A stretch of 64,000 nt of DNA from Myxococcus qinghaiensis (GCF_024198215.1 NZ_JAKCFA010000028.1:62001-126000), one strand, 5' to 3'. Positions 1-9,656 are shown, counted from the first letter of the stretch. Program-made: numbers and translations. The notes: a model not told the origin generated them from the letters alone.

Positions 1-863
1 TCGTCGATGATGACCAAATCCCAGAACGCATCCTCGGCGCCGAGCTCCTGGCGGTGCTCCTCGCTGCGGGAGAGCAGCTCCAGGCTCGTCACGACCAACG
101 GGAAGCGCGCCCACGGGGAGACGTCCGGCGCCTCCTTGAGCGACTGCGCGTAGCGGTCCGAGTCCATCAGCGTGAAGAGCTGGTTGAACTTGTGGAACAG
201 CTCCACCAGCCACTGCACCGTGAGGTGACTGGGCGCCACCACCAGACACCTGCGCACGAGCCCCGACAGGCGCAGCGCGCTGAACACCATGCCCGCTTCA
301 ATCGTCTTGCCCAGGCCCACCTCGTCGGCGAGCACGAAGCGCGGACGGCGCGCGGACAGCACGCGCTGCACCACGCCCACCTGGTGCGGCTTCACCATGA
401 TGCGGCTGGCCAGGAGCGCCCCCAGCGCGTCACAGCGGCGCTCGTCATCCAGGACCAGCGCCTGCTTGCGCAGCGTGAAGGCGCGGGCCTCACCCACCCG
501 CCCCTCGCGCAGCGTGGACAGGAGGTCGGAGCGAGGGGGCAGCGCGCGCACCTCCGACTCCGGCAGCTCGTCCTCCTCGCCCGTGTCCGCGTAGCGCAGC
601 ACGTAGCGGCGCAGGCCGCGCGCGCCCGGCTCCTCGGCCACGACGAGGGCCAGCCGCCCCTTGTACGTCAGCACCGGCTCCCCCGGTGGCAGCGGATACG
701 ACACCAGGGCACCGCCCTTGGTGGACACCAGAATCGGGGCGTCCTCCCGCGCGGGGAAGACCACGAGCGCCTTGGCGCCTTCCTCGTGGAGCGACAGCAG
801 GTGTCCCACACCCCATTCGGGCTGCGGGAGGTAGCGGACCTTCAGACCTTCGACGAGGGACAT
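1..863 (-). CDS. SNF2/RapA-type DEAD-like helicase, N-terminal part (runs off the window)
   Basis: The minus strand is open from an ATG at 863 to base 1, so only about 287 N-terminal codons are present. The protein opens with a small domain (residues 1-70) containing WGVGHLLSLHEEGAKALVVF, like the N-terminal domain found on many bacterial SNF2-family ATPases. Walker A lies near residues 175-187 (LADEVGLGKTIEAGMV). Motif Ia (VVAPSHLTVQW) follows, and the visible part ends at the start of motif II (DLVIIDE). The family comprises ATP-driven DNA or RNA-polymerase translocases such as RapA. The shine-dalgarno is weak. It is divergent from the kinase at 1168. The family call is firm; the exact subfamily and substrate are not. 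Confidence 0.85.
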   Translation of the reverse strand, partial: MSLVEGLKVRYLPQPEWGVGHLLSLHEEGAKALVVFPAREDAPILVSTKGGALVSYPLPPGEPVLTYKGRLALVVAEEPGARGLRRYVLRYADTGEEDELPESEVRALPPRSDLLSTLREGRVGEARAFTLRKQALVLDDERRCDALGALLASRIMVKPHQVGVVQRVLSARRPRFVLADEVGLGKTIEAGMVFSALRLSGLVRRCLVVAPSHLTVQWLVELFHKFNQLFTLMDSDRYAQSLKEAPDVSPWARFPLVVTSLELLSRSEEHRQELGAEDAFWDLVIID

Positions 864-1167
864 AGGCGGTGCGGGACGACCCGAGCAAAGAGGGGGCCCG
901 CCTCATAACTCCCAGCCCCGGCGATGGCCACGGTTGATGAGGCGCCCCGCCCGTCACGCAACACCCCCAGTTGCCGCGCCCGACTCGCGCGGGCCCGCGA
1001 AACCCGGCGGAGCGTGGTCCAACTTCCACCCTGGGAGAGTCACGAAGCGCCCCCTGGGGCGACTCCGACTTTGTCCAACCGGGCAATGTTCTCGTCTCCT
1101 CGTATCAGGGATGCTGGCGGTCGCCTTCCTGATGCGGGTTCCCGCTAGGGATGGGGGGGAGTGCCAC
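864..1167. other. Intergenic region between divergent helicase and kinase genes
   Basis: About 300 bases with no convincing gene. It must hold the promoters of both divergent genes. Open frames running through it (for example an upstream extension of the kinase frame from 934) have proline/arginine-rich translations without domain character and are not called. A purine-rich ribosome-binding stretch (GGGGGGAG) sits just before 1168. I saw no clear -35/-10 or sigma-54 element. Confidence 0.5.
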
Positions 1168-3021
1168 ATGATGCGACGTTGGACGTTCGCTCAGCGAGTC
1201 GGGGCGGGTGTGTCCGCCTGCATGCTCGCCGGTCTGCTGCTCCTCGCGACTCTCCTGTCCGCGGCGCATGGACTGCTCAATCACACGGAGGCCGCGCGCG
1301 TCGCGCTGCAGCAGACGCTCCTGGCCGGCTGCGTGGGCCTGGCCGGAGTGGGCGCGCTGGGCTTCGTGCTGCACCACGCGCTGGCCCCGCTGCACGCCCG
1401 GCACGAGCACAGCGAGCAGCGCCTGCTGCTCTTGATGGAGGCCGTGACGGACTACGCGCTGTGCTTTTTGGACCTGCACGGCCGCGTCACCGCGTGGAAC
1501 GCCGGCGCGGAGCGCCTCACCGGCTGGGCCGCGACGGACGTCACCGGCCGCACGCTGGAGCACCTGCACCCCGAGGACGCGGTGGCCGCGGGCGTCCCCC
1601 AGGCCCACCTGGAGCGCGCCGCGCGCGAGGGGCGCCTGTTGTCCGAGGGCTGGCTCGTGCGCCGCGACGGCACGCGCTTCTGGGCGGAGACGCTGCTCAC
1701 CGCGCTGTGGGACTCGCGCGGCAGGCTGCGCGGCTTCGCCGAGGTGACGCGCGACATCACCGAGCGCCGCCGCATGGAGCGCGCCCAGGCCCTCTTCGCC
1801 GAGGCGGGCCGCGTCCTCCAGCCGCTCTCTGGAGCCCGCGAAGTCGGCGAGGCCCTCACGCGCCTGTGCGTGCCCGAGGTCGCCGACGCGTGCATCCTCT
1901 TCCTTCCCTCCGAGGACGGCCAGGTGCGTCCCCAGGCCGTCGCCTGCGCGGACGCGCAAGCCGCCAGCCGCCTGTGGGAGCCGCTGCTCCGAAGCCCGCA
2001 CGGCGACGAGGTGGGGCCCAGCCACGTGGTGTGCACCGGCCGCGCGGAGCTCCTGCCGGAGGTGGACCTGGAGCGACTGCCCCTGGCCCTGGAGCACACC
2101 GCGCACGGCGAGCTCTTGCGCGTGCTGGGCGTGACGTCCGCGCTCACCGTGCCGCTGGCGGTGGGCCCGCGCGTGCTGGGCGCGCTGTGCCTGCTGTCCA
2201 CCGGCGCGCGGCGCTACGGCCAGGTGGACCGGGCCTTCATGGAGGAGCTGGCCGCCAGGGCCGCCCTCGCCCTGGACAACGCGCGCCTGCTCGCCGAGGC
2301 GCAGGGAGCGCTGGAGCTCATCGGCGTGGCCGCGCACGATTTGGGCAACCCCCTGGCCTCGCTCCAGCTGCGGCTGCGACGGCTGCGCCTGCTGGACGTC
2401 ACCGCGCACGAGCCCCGCATGCGCGAGGGCCTGGCGGGCGTGGAGGGCGAGGCGCGCCGCATGGGGCGGCTGCTGCACAACCTGCTGGACTTGTCGCGCC
2501 TGTCCGCCGGCCACATGACGCTGGACCGCGAGGACGTGGACCTGGCCGCGCTGGTGCGCGAGGTGGCCGAGCGCCACGCGGAGCAGGCCACCGCCGCCGG
2601 CTGCGCCCTCACCGTGCGCGTCCAGGAGGACGACGACGCCACCGGGAAGTGGGACCGGCTGCGCCTGGACCGCGTGGTGACGAACCTCCTGAGCAACGCG
2701 CTCAAGTTCGGCCACGGCCAGCCCGTGGACCTGAGCGTCCACGGCGATGCCACCCACGTGCGCGTCACCGTGAAGGACGCGGGCCTGGGCATCGCCCTTG
2801 GAGATCAACAGCGCCTCTTCCGCCGCTTCGAGCGCGTCCATGGCGACGGCCCGCACCACCCCGGCACCGGCCTGGGCCTCTACATCACCCACCAGCTCGT
2901 CGAGGCCCACGGCGGCTCCATCCACCTCCGGAGCCGAATCGGGGAAGGCGCGGAATTCACCATCGAACTTCCAAGGACCCTCCAGGGCAGGTCCTGCCTC
3001 GCCTTACAAGTCAGTGTCTAA
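1168..3021 (+). CDS. Membrane sensor histidine kinase (2 TM, PAS, GAF, HisKA, HATPase)
   Basis: A 617-aa protein starting at the ATG behind a GGGGGGAG ribosome-binding site. The longer frame from 934 adds noncoding-looking sequence. Two hydrophobic segments lie near residues 10-33 and 46-68. A PAS domain follows (about 80-200, ending in the PAC-like DITERRRMER), then a GAF domain (about 205-375) and HisKA with the phospho-acceptor motif AAHDLGNPLASL, in which Gly replaces the usual Arg. The HATPase has the N-box NLLSNALKF, the G1-like DAGLGIA and the G2 box GTGLGLYI. No receiver is attached, so it should signal to a separate response regulator. No partner is adjacent, and the stimulus is unknown. 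Confidence 0.92.
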   Translation: MMRRWTFAQRVGAGVSACMLAGLLLLATLLSAAHGLLNHTEAARVALQQTLLAGCVGLAGVGALGFVLHHALAPLHARHEHSEQRLLLLMEAVTDYALCFLDLHGRVTAWNAGAERLTGWAATDVTGRTLEHLHPEDAVAAGVPQAHLERAAREGRLLSEGWLVRRDGTRFWAETLLTALWDSRGRLRGFAEVTRDITERRRMERAQALFAEAGRVLQPLSGAREVGEALTRLCVPEVADACILFLPSEDGQVRPQAVACADAQAASRLWEPLLRSPHGDEVGPSHVVCTGRAELLPEVDLERLPLALEHTAHGELLRVLGVTSALTVPLAVGPRVLGALCLLSTGARRYGQVDRAFMEELAARAALALDNARLLAEAQGALELIGVAAHDLGNPLASLQLRLRRLRLLDVTAHEPRMREGLAGVEGEARRMGRLLHNLLDLSRLSAGHMTLDREDVDLAALVREVAERHAEQATAAGCALTVRVQEDDDATGKWDRLRLDRVVTNLLSNALKFGHGQPVDLSVHGDATHVRVTVKDAGLGIALGDQQRLFRRFERVHGDGPHHPGTGLGLYITHQLVEAHGGSIHLRSRIGEGAEFTIELPRTLQGRSCLALQVSV

Positions 3022-3283
3022 CCCCCTGGAATTCCTCCAGTGAATCAGGAAAATTCCGACAGTTGACACCTCCTGGGTTTGAGGGCAGCGGATTATTTTC
3101 CTAGAAGTTGAAGACATCTGTTCACTCCAGATATTCTTCGTACGGCTAAAAAGGCTCGAACCGGGGAAACCCGGAAACGGGAGAGACCCGGCCCACATCG
3201 TCCCCCCGACGACGGGCTACAGGGTCCGCTGGCCGGGGCGCCAATGGCGGTGCCCGAAACCACACGTACGAGGAGATTCACCC

Positions 3284-5140
3284 ATGGGTGGACTTGGAGC
3301 ACCCTGGTCCCAGCGCGAGGCGTGTGTATCCCGCTCGCTCGGTTACCCCACGACCAGCCGGAGGTTGCTGCTGGCCGCGGTGACGGGGTTGCTGGTGGCC
3401 TGCGGAGGACCGGACCTGGGCTCGGAAGAAGCTTTCGCGGTGGACTCGCTGGAGTCGGAGGCCCAGGCGTTGTCGGGGCTGGACGACTCGCGCCGCCCGC
3501 GTCCCCAAGAGCCCGTGGGTCTGGCGCTCGAGGTGGACAATGGCGTGGGCAAGCCCGTGCGCGTGCGCGCGGGTGGCACCTTCTTCATCAGCCAGATTGA
3601 TATCCGCGCCGCCGTCATGGCCTTCGTCGACAACAAGGACATGAAGGCGCTGCGCACCACCAGCGACTTCGCCGGGCTGGGCTGGACGGGCCTGCGCGCG
3701 GTGGACGAGGAGCCGGTGCTGCTGGGCAGCCCTGGTGCGTATACCCGCCGCCGCTTCTACCGGGGCGCGGCGTGGATGGACGTGCCCAGCGTCTTCACCG
3801 TGGAGCCGGTGGACTCGCGCGGCCGCCTCACCGGCCTGCCCGTGCTCCTGAACATCGGCTCCGAGCACCAGCGCCGGGACCGCAGCGACGACTTCTTCAT
3901 CCGCCGCCTGCGCGCCATCCACACCACGAGGGACTGCAGGACGCCCACCGACTGCACGGGCGCCAAGGACTTCGAGGAGGAGGCGATTGTCGAGGTCCGC
4001 AACGCGTACGAGCACGCCAAAGAGCGCGCCCTCACGCTGTCCTCCGGCACCACCGCCCTGCGCCTGCGCTGGAGCCTGCGCCCCTTCGCCCCGTACTCCA
4101 TCCCCGTCGAGCAGGTGAAGAACCCGGACTATGCGTACGGCTTCGGCATCGATATCGCCGCGCTCACCCCGCCGCGCCGGGATGGCACGTACGCGCCCGG
4201 GTCCGAAATCACCTTCCAGGTCACCCTGCGGGACGGGGAGGGAAAACGCCTCCACCCCTCGGGGAGTCTGCCGGCCTACAATGAGGTCGCTCCCGTTGGC
4301 GGAAACGCGGCGGGCATCCAGTACTATCGGGCCTTCTTCGATGCGACGACGACGTACTACCGGCGCAAGCACCGGGAGCGGATGCTGATGACGCAAATCA
4401 TCGGGCCCGCACAGAACATCCAGCCCATCCGCTCCATCATCGACATCGACGCGTTCCTGGACCCGGAGGTCGACGAGCAGGTGGTGGCCACCGAGGCGCG
4501 CGACGGAGTGTTCTCCCAGTTCGCGATCCTGCCCTTCGCCAACATCGTCTTCCGCGGCGCCTTCTTCCCTGGGGAGGGCCTCTGGGACCGTCCCAACACG
4601 GACACCTGGCAGTACACGATTCCCGCCAACGCCACGCCGGGCACCTATCTCGTGACGGTGAAGGGCCGCCGCGTGTACCTGGGCGAGGACATCCCCGGCT
4701 CGCGCACCATCGAAATCCAGGTGGGCTCCAAGAAGCGCACCGAGGCGAAGCTGACGACGGGCCCGTGCAACAGCTGCCACAGCGAGGGCGGAGAGCTGTC
4801 CGAAGTCCTCCACGCCAACGACAACCGCGCCGCGTGCAACGGGTGCCATGCGCCGCTGGGCTTCGAATTGGAAGGCCCCATCTTCGTGCGCACGCACTTC
4901 ATCCACTCGCGCTCCAACCGCTTTGATGCGCCCCTGGAGAAGTGCTCCTCCTGTCACCTGACGAAGGAGAGCATCCAGCGCACCAGCAAGGCCGCGTGCC
5001 TGTCGTGCCACAAGAGCTACCCGGACAACCACGTGGCGAAGTTCGGGCCCATCGAGAGCATGTACGTCGGGGGAGGCAGAGAGTCCTTCCAGCAGTGCAC
5101 CGGCGCCTGTCATACCCAGCATCCGCGCGCCGGCCTCTAG
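3284..5140 (+). CDS. Multihaem c-type cytochrome lipoprotein
   Basis: A 618-aa exported lipoprotein behind AGGAGA. An n-region and hydrophobic stretch end in the lipobox LVAC, with Cys40 as the predicted lipidated residue. Residues 41-490 have beta-rich, immunoglobulin-like character without a domain I can name. The last 130 residues carry five haem-attachment motifs: CxxCH at 495-499, 518-522, 554-558 and 572-576, plus a longer CxxxCH at 605-610. Further histidines (for example HFIH near 544-547) could be distal ligands. Envelope cytochromes of this kind move electrons at the cell surface or periplasm. It is the first gene of a run with FIST, hybrid kinase and receiver genes (27-nt gap to FIST). 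Confidence 0.85.
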   Translation: MGGLGAPWSQREACVSRSLGYPTTSRRLLLAAVTGLLVACGGPDLGSEEAFAVDSLESEAQALSGLDDSRRPRPQEPVGLALEVDNGVGKPVRVRAGGTFFISQIDIRAAVMAFVDNKDMKALRTTSDFAGLGWTGLRAVDEEPVLLGSPGAYTRRRFYRGAAWMDVPSVFTVEPVDSRGRLTGLPVLLNIGSEHQRRDRSDDFFIRRLRAIHTTRDCRTPTDCTGAKDFEEEAIVEVRNAYEHAKERALTLSSGTTALRLRWSLRPFAPYSIPVEQVKNPDYAYGFGIDIAALTPPRRDGTYAPGSEITFQVTLRDGEGKRLHPSGSLPAYNEVAPVGGNAAGIQYYRAFFDATTTYYRRKHRERMLMTQIIGPAQNIQPIRSIIDIDAFLDPEVDEQVVATEARDGVFSQFAILPFANIVFRGAFFPGEGLWDRPNTDTWQYTIPANATPGTYLVTVKGRRVYLGEDIPGSRTIEIQVGSKKRTEAKLTTGPCNSCHSEGGELSEVLHANDNRAACNGCHAPLGFELEGPIFVRTHFIHSRSNRFDAPLEKCSSCHLTKESIQRTSKAACLSCHKSYPDNHVAKFGPIESMYVGGGRESFQQCTGACHTQHPRAGL

Positions 5141-5167
5141 CCGCCGCCAGCCCCCCGGAGGTCCTTC

Positions 5168-6331
5168 ATGGCACAAGTGAAGATGCAGACGGCTCGCACC
5201 ACGCTGAAGGAGCCCGAAGCCGCCGCGGAGGACCTGTTGAGCCAGCTGGGCGCCATCAAGCCCGTGCTGGTGACGATGTTCGCCTCGCGGGACAGGGACC
5301 CCTACGCCCTGAACCGCGCGGTGCGCGCGCGGCTGCCACCGGGCACCCGGCTGGTGGGCGCCACGACGGCGGGCGAGCTGGACAACACCGGCATCCACGA
5401 GGGCAGCGTGGTGCTGTCCGCGCTCTCGGGTGATTTGGAGGTCGGCCTGGGCCTGGGCACCGGGCTCTCCCTGGATGCCATCAGCGCGGGACAGGTGGCC
5501 ATCAAGCGCGCCTGCGAGGACCTGGGCGTGCGGCAGCAGGACCTGGACCCGCGCCGGTATGTCGGCCTCGTCATCGACGACGGCTTCCGCTACAAGAAAG
5601 AAGAGCTGCTGCTGGGCATCCTGGAGCGCAGCCAGACGCTGGTGCTCGTGGGCGGCGGCGCCAGCGACGACAACCGGGACCCGGCCAGGCAGTCCGCGCT
5701 GGTGCACGTGGACGGAGAGGTCGCCACCGACGCGGTGCTGGTGGCCCTGTTCCGCACCAGTGCGCCGTGGGCCGCGCTGCGCTCGCACTGGTACGTGCCC
5801 ACCGGCGAGAAGCTCACCATCACCAAGGTGGACGAGAGCCACACGCGCGCGCTCGAAATCGACGGCCGCCCGGCCGCGAAGCGCTACGCCGAAATCCTGG
5901 GCGTGGAGGACGTGAGGGACTTGGAGTTCGGCACGCCCCAGGGCTTCGCGGTGCGCCCCACGGCGCTGCGCGTGGGCCGCGAGTACTTCATCCGCGCGGC
6001 GTGGAGGCCCCAGGAGGACGGCTCCATCCTCTTCGCCAACCTGCTGGAGGAGGGCACCGAGCTGGAGCTGATGAAGCTGGGTGACATGGCGGGGATGACG
6101 AAGAGCTTCTTCACGGACGAGATGCCCCGCCGGGTACAGAACCCCCAGGCCGCTCTCCTGTTCCACTGCGGCGGGCGCATGTGGTACGCGCATGCGACCA
6201 ACACGGTTTCCCAGCTCGCGGAGACTTTGAAGGCCGCACCCACCGCCGCTGGGATGAACGTGCACTTCGAAATCTACTCGGGGTTCCACATCAACACCAC
6301 GCTGACCACGCTGGTGTTCGGGGCGAACTGA
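5168..6331 (+). CDS. FIST-domain sensory protein (FIST_N + FIST_C)
   Basis: A 387-aa soluble protein behind CCGGAGG. The N-terminal half shows the FIST pattern: GTRLVGATTAGELDNTGIHEGS, then a region ending with LVGGGASDDNRD. The C-terminal half is FIST_C-like, ending in FHCGGRMWYAHA and FEIYSGFHINTTLTTLVFG. FIST domains bind small ligands. Some members (the NosP group) are haem-containing nitric-oxide sensors that act on a neighbouring histidine kinase. Here the hybrid kinase gene begins 3 nt downstream, so co-transcription and functional coupling are likely. Haem binding cannot be judged from the sequence alone. Confidence 0.9.
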   Translation: MAQVKMQTARTTLKEPEAAAEDLLSQLGAIKPVLVTMFASRDRDPYALNRAVRARLPPGTRLVGATTAGELDNTGIHEGSVVLSALSGDLEVGLGLGTGLSLDAISAGQVAIKRACEDLGVRQQDLDPRRYVGLVIDDGFRYKKEELLLGILERSQTLVLVGGGASDDNRDPARQSALVHVDGEVATDAVLVALFRTSAPWAALRSHWYVPTGEKLTITKVDESHTRALEIDGRPAAKRYAEILGVEDVRDLEFGTPQGFAVRPTALRVGREYFIRAAWRPQEDGSILFANLLEEGTELELMKLGDMAGMTKSFFTDEMPRRVQNPQAALLFHCGGRMWYAHATNTVSQLAETLKAAPTAAGMNVHFEIYSGFHINTTLTTLVFGAN

Positions 6332-6334
6332 GCC

Positions 6335-9268
6335 ATGGCCACCTCCCTCACCTCCTCCGTCCCGACGGCGGCCACCGCCACCCTGCTGCTGGTGGCGAGC
6401 GAGCGCGAGTGCCAGCGCGTGGAAGAAGCGCTCGCCCAGGCAGGCGTCGTCTCCCAGGCGGAGCGGGCCACCAGCGCCGAGTCCCTGACGGCCGCGCTGG
6501 CGCGCCCCTGGTCGCTCGTCGTGTGTGGCTCGGAAGTGCCGGGCCTGGGCTTCGCGGAGGCACAGGCGCTGTGGCGCAAGCACTCGCGCGAGCTGCCCTT
6601 CGTCGTGCTGTCGCGCGAGTGGAGCGACGACACGCTGGAGGCCAGCACCCGGGCGGGCGCTCGCGACTACGTCAGCGAGGACCGCTTCAACCGCATGGCG
6701 CCCGTGCTGCGCCGCGAGCTGCCCCTGGCCGGAGACAGGCTCCGCCACGACGCCACCGCGGAGGAGCTGCACCGCACCAACTGGATTCTGGGCAACATCA
6801 TCGACGCCCTGCCCTTCGTCCTCTTCGTGAAGGACGCGGCGACGCGCCGGCTCGTCGTCGCCAACAAGACCTTCGCTGACGCGTTCGGCGTCACCAAGGA
6901 GTGGCTGCTCGGCAAGCTGGACCACGACTACTTCCCGCAGGAGCAGGCGGACTCGTTCGTCGCCATCGACTCCGACATCCTCGCCAGCAAGAAGATGCGC
7001 TCCTTCGAGGAGGTGGCGCGCGCGAGCGGCGTGGACCGCATCTTCGCCACGCGCAAGCTGCCGCTGATGGACGACAGCGGCGAGGCCCGCTACGTGCTGG
7101 GCGTCACCGAGGACATCACCGAGCGCAAGCAGAACGAGGAGATGCTGCGCGCGTCCAAGGCGGAGCTGGAGGCGGCCAACAAGCAGCTCGCCGCCAGCCT
7201 GGAGGAGATCAAGCGCACGCGCGCCGTGTCCGCCCGCTCGCTGGCGTCCTACCAGCAGCGCGCGCTGCAGATGGAGATCATCCGCCAGCAGAACGAGGAC
7301 CTGGACCGGCTGGCCCAGGAGCTGGCGCTGGCCAAGCGCAACGAGGAGGAGCGCGCCCGCGAGGCCGAGGCCGCCGTCCGCCTCAAGAGCGAGTTCCTGG
7401 CCAACTTCAGCCATGAAATCCGCACGCCGCTCAACGGCATCATCGGCTACTGCGACCTCTTGATGCGCGAGGAGGGCTCGCGCCTGACGGCCCATGGCCG
7501 CCGCGACCTCAACGTCGTCAAGACGAACGCGAAGACGTTGCTCGCGCTCATCAACGACATCCTGGACCTGTCCAAGATTGAAGCGGGCAAGGTGGACGTC
7601 GTCACCGAGCCGGTGGACGTGCAGGAGCTGGCCGACGAGTGCATGGCCACGGTGAAGGAGTACCTCAAGGGCAAGGACGTGACGCTGACGACGCACATCG
7701 ACGGGCAGGCAAGCATGCTGCGCACCGATGCGCTGAAGCTGCGGCAGATCATGCTCAACCTCCTGAGCAACGCCGCCAAGTTCACCGACACGGGCGAGGT
7801 CGCCCTGAGCATGGTGCCCTCCGGCGACGAAGTGGTGATGACGGTGGAGGACACCGGCGTCGGCATCCCCGCGGACCAGCTCCCCTTCATCTTCGAGAAG
7901 TTCCGTCAGGTGGACGGCTCCACGACGCGCAAGGTGGGCGGCACGGGCCTGGGGCTGGCGATTGTCCGCGAGCTGTCACGCGTGCTCGGCGGCACCGTCA
8001 ACGTGGTGTCCACGCTGGGCCGGGGCACCACCTTCACCGTGCGCCTGCCCAACACGGGGAACGCACACGCGCAGGTCGCGGTCCACGAGCGCGGCGTGCC
8101 GGTGGCGGAGGTCGCCCAGCACGTGAGCACGCTGGCGCAGCCCGGCAGCACGGTGCTGGTGGTGGATGATGATCCGCTCATCCAGCAGCTCGTCACCGGC
8201 CAGTTGGAGCCCGCGGGCTTCAAGGTGGTGGTGGCCGAGGACGGCATCGCCGCCCTCAAGCGCGCCCGGGAGCTCCGGCCGCAGGCCATCCTGCTGGACA
8301 TCCACCTGCCCAAGCTGGACGGCTGGTCCGTGCTCAGCCAGCTCAAGGGCGACCAGTCGCTGGCCACCATCCCCGTCATCCTCATCTCCGTGGAGGAGCA
8401 GCGCGCGCGGGGCTTCTCGCTGGGCGCGTGCGAGTACCTGGTCAAGCCGGTGGAGCCCGAGCGCCTGGTCGAAGTCGTGCAGCGCTGCCTGGGCCAGCCG
8501 TCCGGCACCTCCGCGGGCGACGTGCTGGTGGTGGACGACGACTCCGCCACGCGGGAGCTGGTCAGCCGCAACCTGCGCCGCGCGGGCTTCTCCACCGCCG
8601 AGGCTCGCAACGGCGAGGACGCGCTGCTCAAGGCGCGCGTCTCACCGCCGTCCCTCGTCGTGCTCGACTTGATGATGCCCAACCTGGATGGCTTCGAGGT
8701 GCTGCGGCGGCTGCGCGCGGAGAAGCTCCAGGTGCCCGTCGTCGTGCTCACCGGAAAGTCGCTCACCCACGAGGAGGAGTCGCTCTTGCGCGATGGCTTC
8801 GCCGGCTTCGTGAAGAAGGGCGGCCACGCGCTGGAGGACGTCATCGCCCAGGCCAAGGGCCTGCTGTTGTCGCAGCGCGCCGCCACGGCCGGCAGGCTGC
8901 CTCGCATCCTGTATGTGGAGGACAGTGCCCAGAATCGGGATATCGTCCGCCGCTACCTGGGCGGACTGTTCGAAGTCATCGAGGCGGAGGACGGAGAGCA
9001 CGGACTGGAGCGCGCGACGCGCGACAATCCGGACCTCATCCTGATGGACCTTTCCCTGCCACGGCTGGATGGTTGGGAGGCAACACGTCGCTTGCGTGCG
9101 GTACCCTCCGTGGCCAACGTGCCGGTCATCGCGGTGACGGCTCACGCGGGGCGGGAGTACCAGGACAAGGCACACGCGGCGGGCTGCACCGCGTACCTCA
9201 CCAAGCCCCTTGATCGTGACCAGTTGCTCGAGATGATCCGCAAGCATCTAGGGAGAAGCCATGGCTGA
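6335..9268 (+). CDS. Hybrid histidine kinase (REC-like, PAS, HisKA, HATPase, three REC)
   Basis: A 977-aa cytoplasmic protein with no membrane segment. Residues 15-130 resemble a degenerate receiver. A PAS domain follows (about 140-265, ending DITERKQNEEM), then a coiled coil (265-345). HisKA has His360 in FLANFSHEIRTPLNGI. The HATPase has NLLSNAAKFTD, DTGVGIP and GTGLGLAI. Three receivers follow at about 606-725 (VVDDDPLIQQ, phospho-Asp in LLDIHLP), 728-845 (VLDLMMP) and 857-976 (LMDLSLP). It starts 3 nt after the FIST gene and ends 8 nt inside the next receiver gene, so these three are one transcription unit. Three tandem receivers suggest an internal phosphorelay. Confidence 0.93.
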   Translation: MATSLTSSVPTAATATLLLVASERECQRVEEALAQAGVVSQAERATSAESLTAALARPWSLVVCGSEVPGLGFAEAQALWRKHSRELPFVVLSREWSDDTLEASTRAGARDYVSEDRFNRMAPVLRRELPLAGDRLRHDATAEELHRTNWILGNIIDALPFVLFVKDAATRRLVVANKTFADAFGVTKEWLLGKLDHDYFPQEQADSFVAIDSDILASKKMRSFEEVARASGVDRIFATRKLPLMDDSGEARYVLGVTEDITERKQNEEMLRASKAELEAANKQLAASLEEIKRTRAVSARSLASYQQRALQMEIIRQQNEDLDRLAQELALAKRNEEERAREAEAAVRLKSEFLANFSHEIRTPLNGIIGYCDLLMREEGSRLTAHGRRDLNVVKTNAKTLLALINDILDLSKIEAGKVDVVTEPVDVQELADECMATVKEYLKGKDVTLTTHIDGQASMLRTDALKLRQIMLNLLSNAAKFTDTGEVALSMVPSGDEVVMTVEDTGVGIPADQLPFIFEKFRQVDGSTTRKVGGTGLGLAIVRELSRVLGGTVNVVSTLGRGTTFTVRLPNTGNAHAQVAVHERGVPVAEVAQHVSTLAQPGSTVLVVDDDPLIQQLVTGQLEPAGFKVVVAEDGIAALKRARELRPQAILLDIHLPKLDGWSVLSQLKGDQSLATIPVILISVEEQRARGFSLGACEYLVKPVEPERLVEVVQRCLGQPSGTSAGDVLVVDDDSATRELVSRNLRRAGFSTAEARNGEDALLKARVSPPSLVVLDLMMPNLDGFEVLRRLRAEKLQVPVVVLTGKSLTHEEESLLRDGFAGFVKKGGHALEDVIAQAKGLLLSQRAATAGRLPRILYVEDSAQNRDIVRRYLGGLFEVIEAEDGEHGLERATRDNPDLILMDLSLPRLDGWEATRRLRAVPSVANVPVIAVTAHAGREYQDKAHAAGCTAYLTKPLDRDQLLEMIRKHLGRSHG

Positions 9269-9656
9269 AGAAAAAGCACGCGTCCTGGTGGTGGACGATG
9301 ACCCGGACCTGCTCGACCTCGTCCAGCGCTCGCTGAGCTCCTATGGCTTCGAGGTGCTCACACACACCTCGGCGCTGGGCGTGTCGAACCTGGTGAGCGC
9401 GTCCGAGCCGGACTTCGTCCTCATCGACGTCAACTTCCCCGCCCTCAAGGGCGACAAGGTCGTCAACCTCGCGCGCCAGTACGCGTCCGCGAAGACGAAG
9501 TTCATCCTCTACTCGGCCTCGGACGAGTCGAAGCTGCGCTCGCTCGCGCTCGCCTCCGGCGCGGACGGCTACATCTCCAAGAGCGTCCAGGGGGAGGAGC
9601 TGGCCAACCGGCTGCGCACCTTCCGCCTCAAGCCGCGCCCGCCCTCGGGCACCTGA
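9261..9656 (+). CDS. Single-domain response regulator
   Basis: A 131-aa receiver with no output domain. The acidic pocket is VVDDDPD near residues 10-16, the phospho-acceptor is Asp56 (FVLIDVNFP), and the conserved Lys is in DGYISKS near 104. The gene overlaps the end of the hybrid kinase by 8 nt, so the two are translationally coupled and it is the probable output or phosphate sink of that kinase. It is a clear paralogue of the receiver at 14360: both have GVSNLV, an Asp at position 56, SASDE-KLR-LA and KS-QGEELA in the same register. A hairpin follows at 9671. Confidence 0.93.
   Translation: MAEEKARVLVVDDDPDLLDLVQRSLSSYGFEVLTHTSALGVSNLVSASEPDFVLIDVNFPALKGDKVVNLARQYASAKTKFILYSASDESKLRSLALASGADGYISKSVQGEELANRLRTFRLKPRPPSGT

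Noticed and set aside
54..908. 284-codon plus-strand frame opposite the helicase fragment
   Set aside because: The minus strand encodes Walker A and motif II of a SNF2 ATPase, so the plus frame is a shadow.
3278..7696. 1472-codon open frame on the minus strand opposite the cytochrome, FIST and kinase genes
   Set aside because: It spans three clearly real plus-strand genes and has the His/Gln/Arg-rich composition of antisense frames in high-GC genomes.
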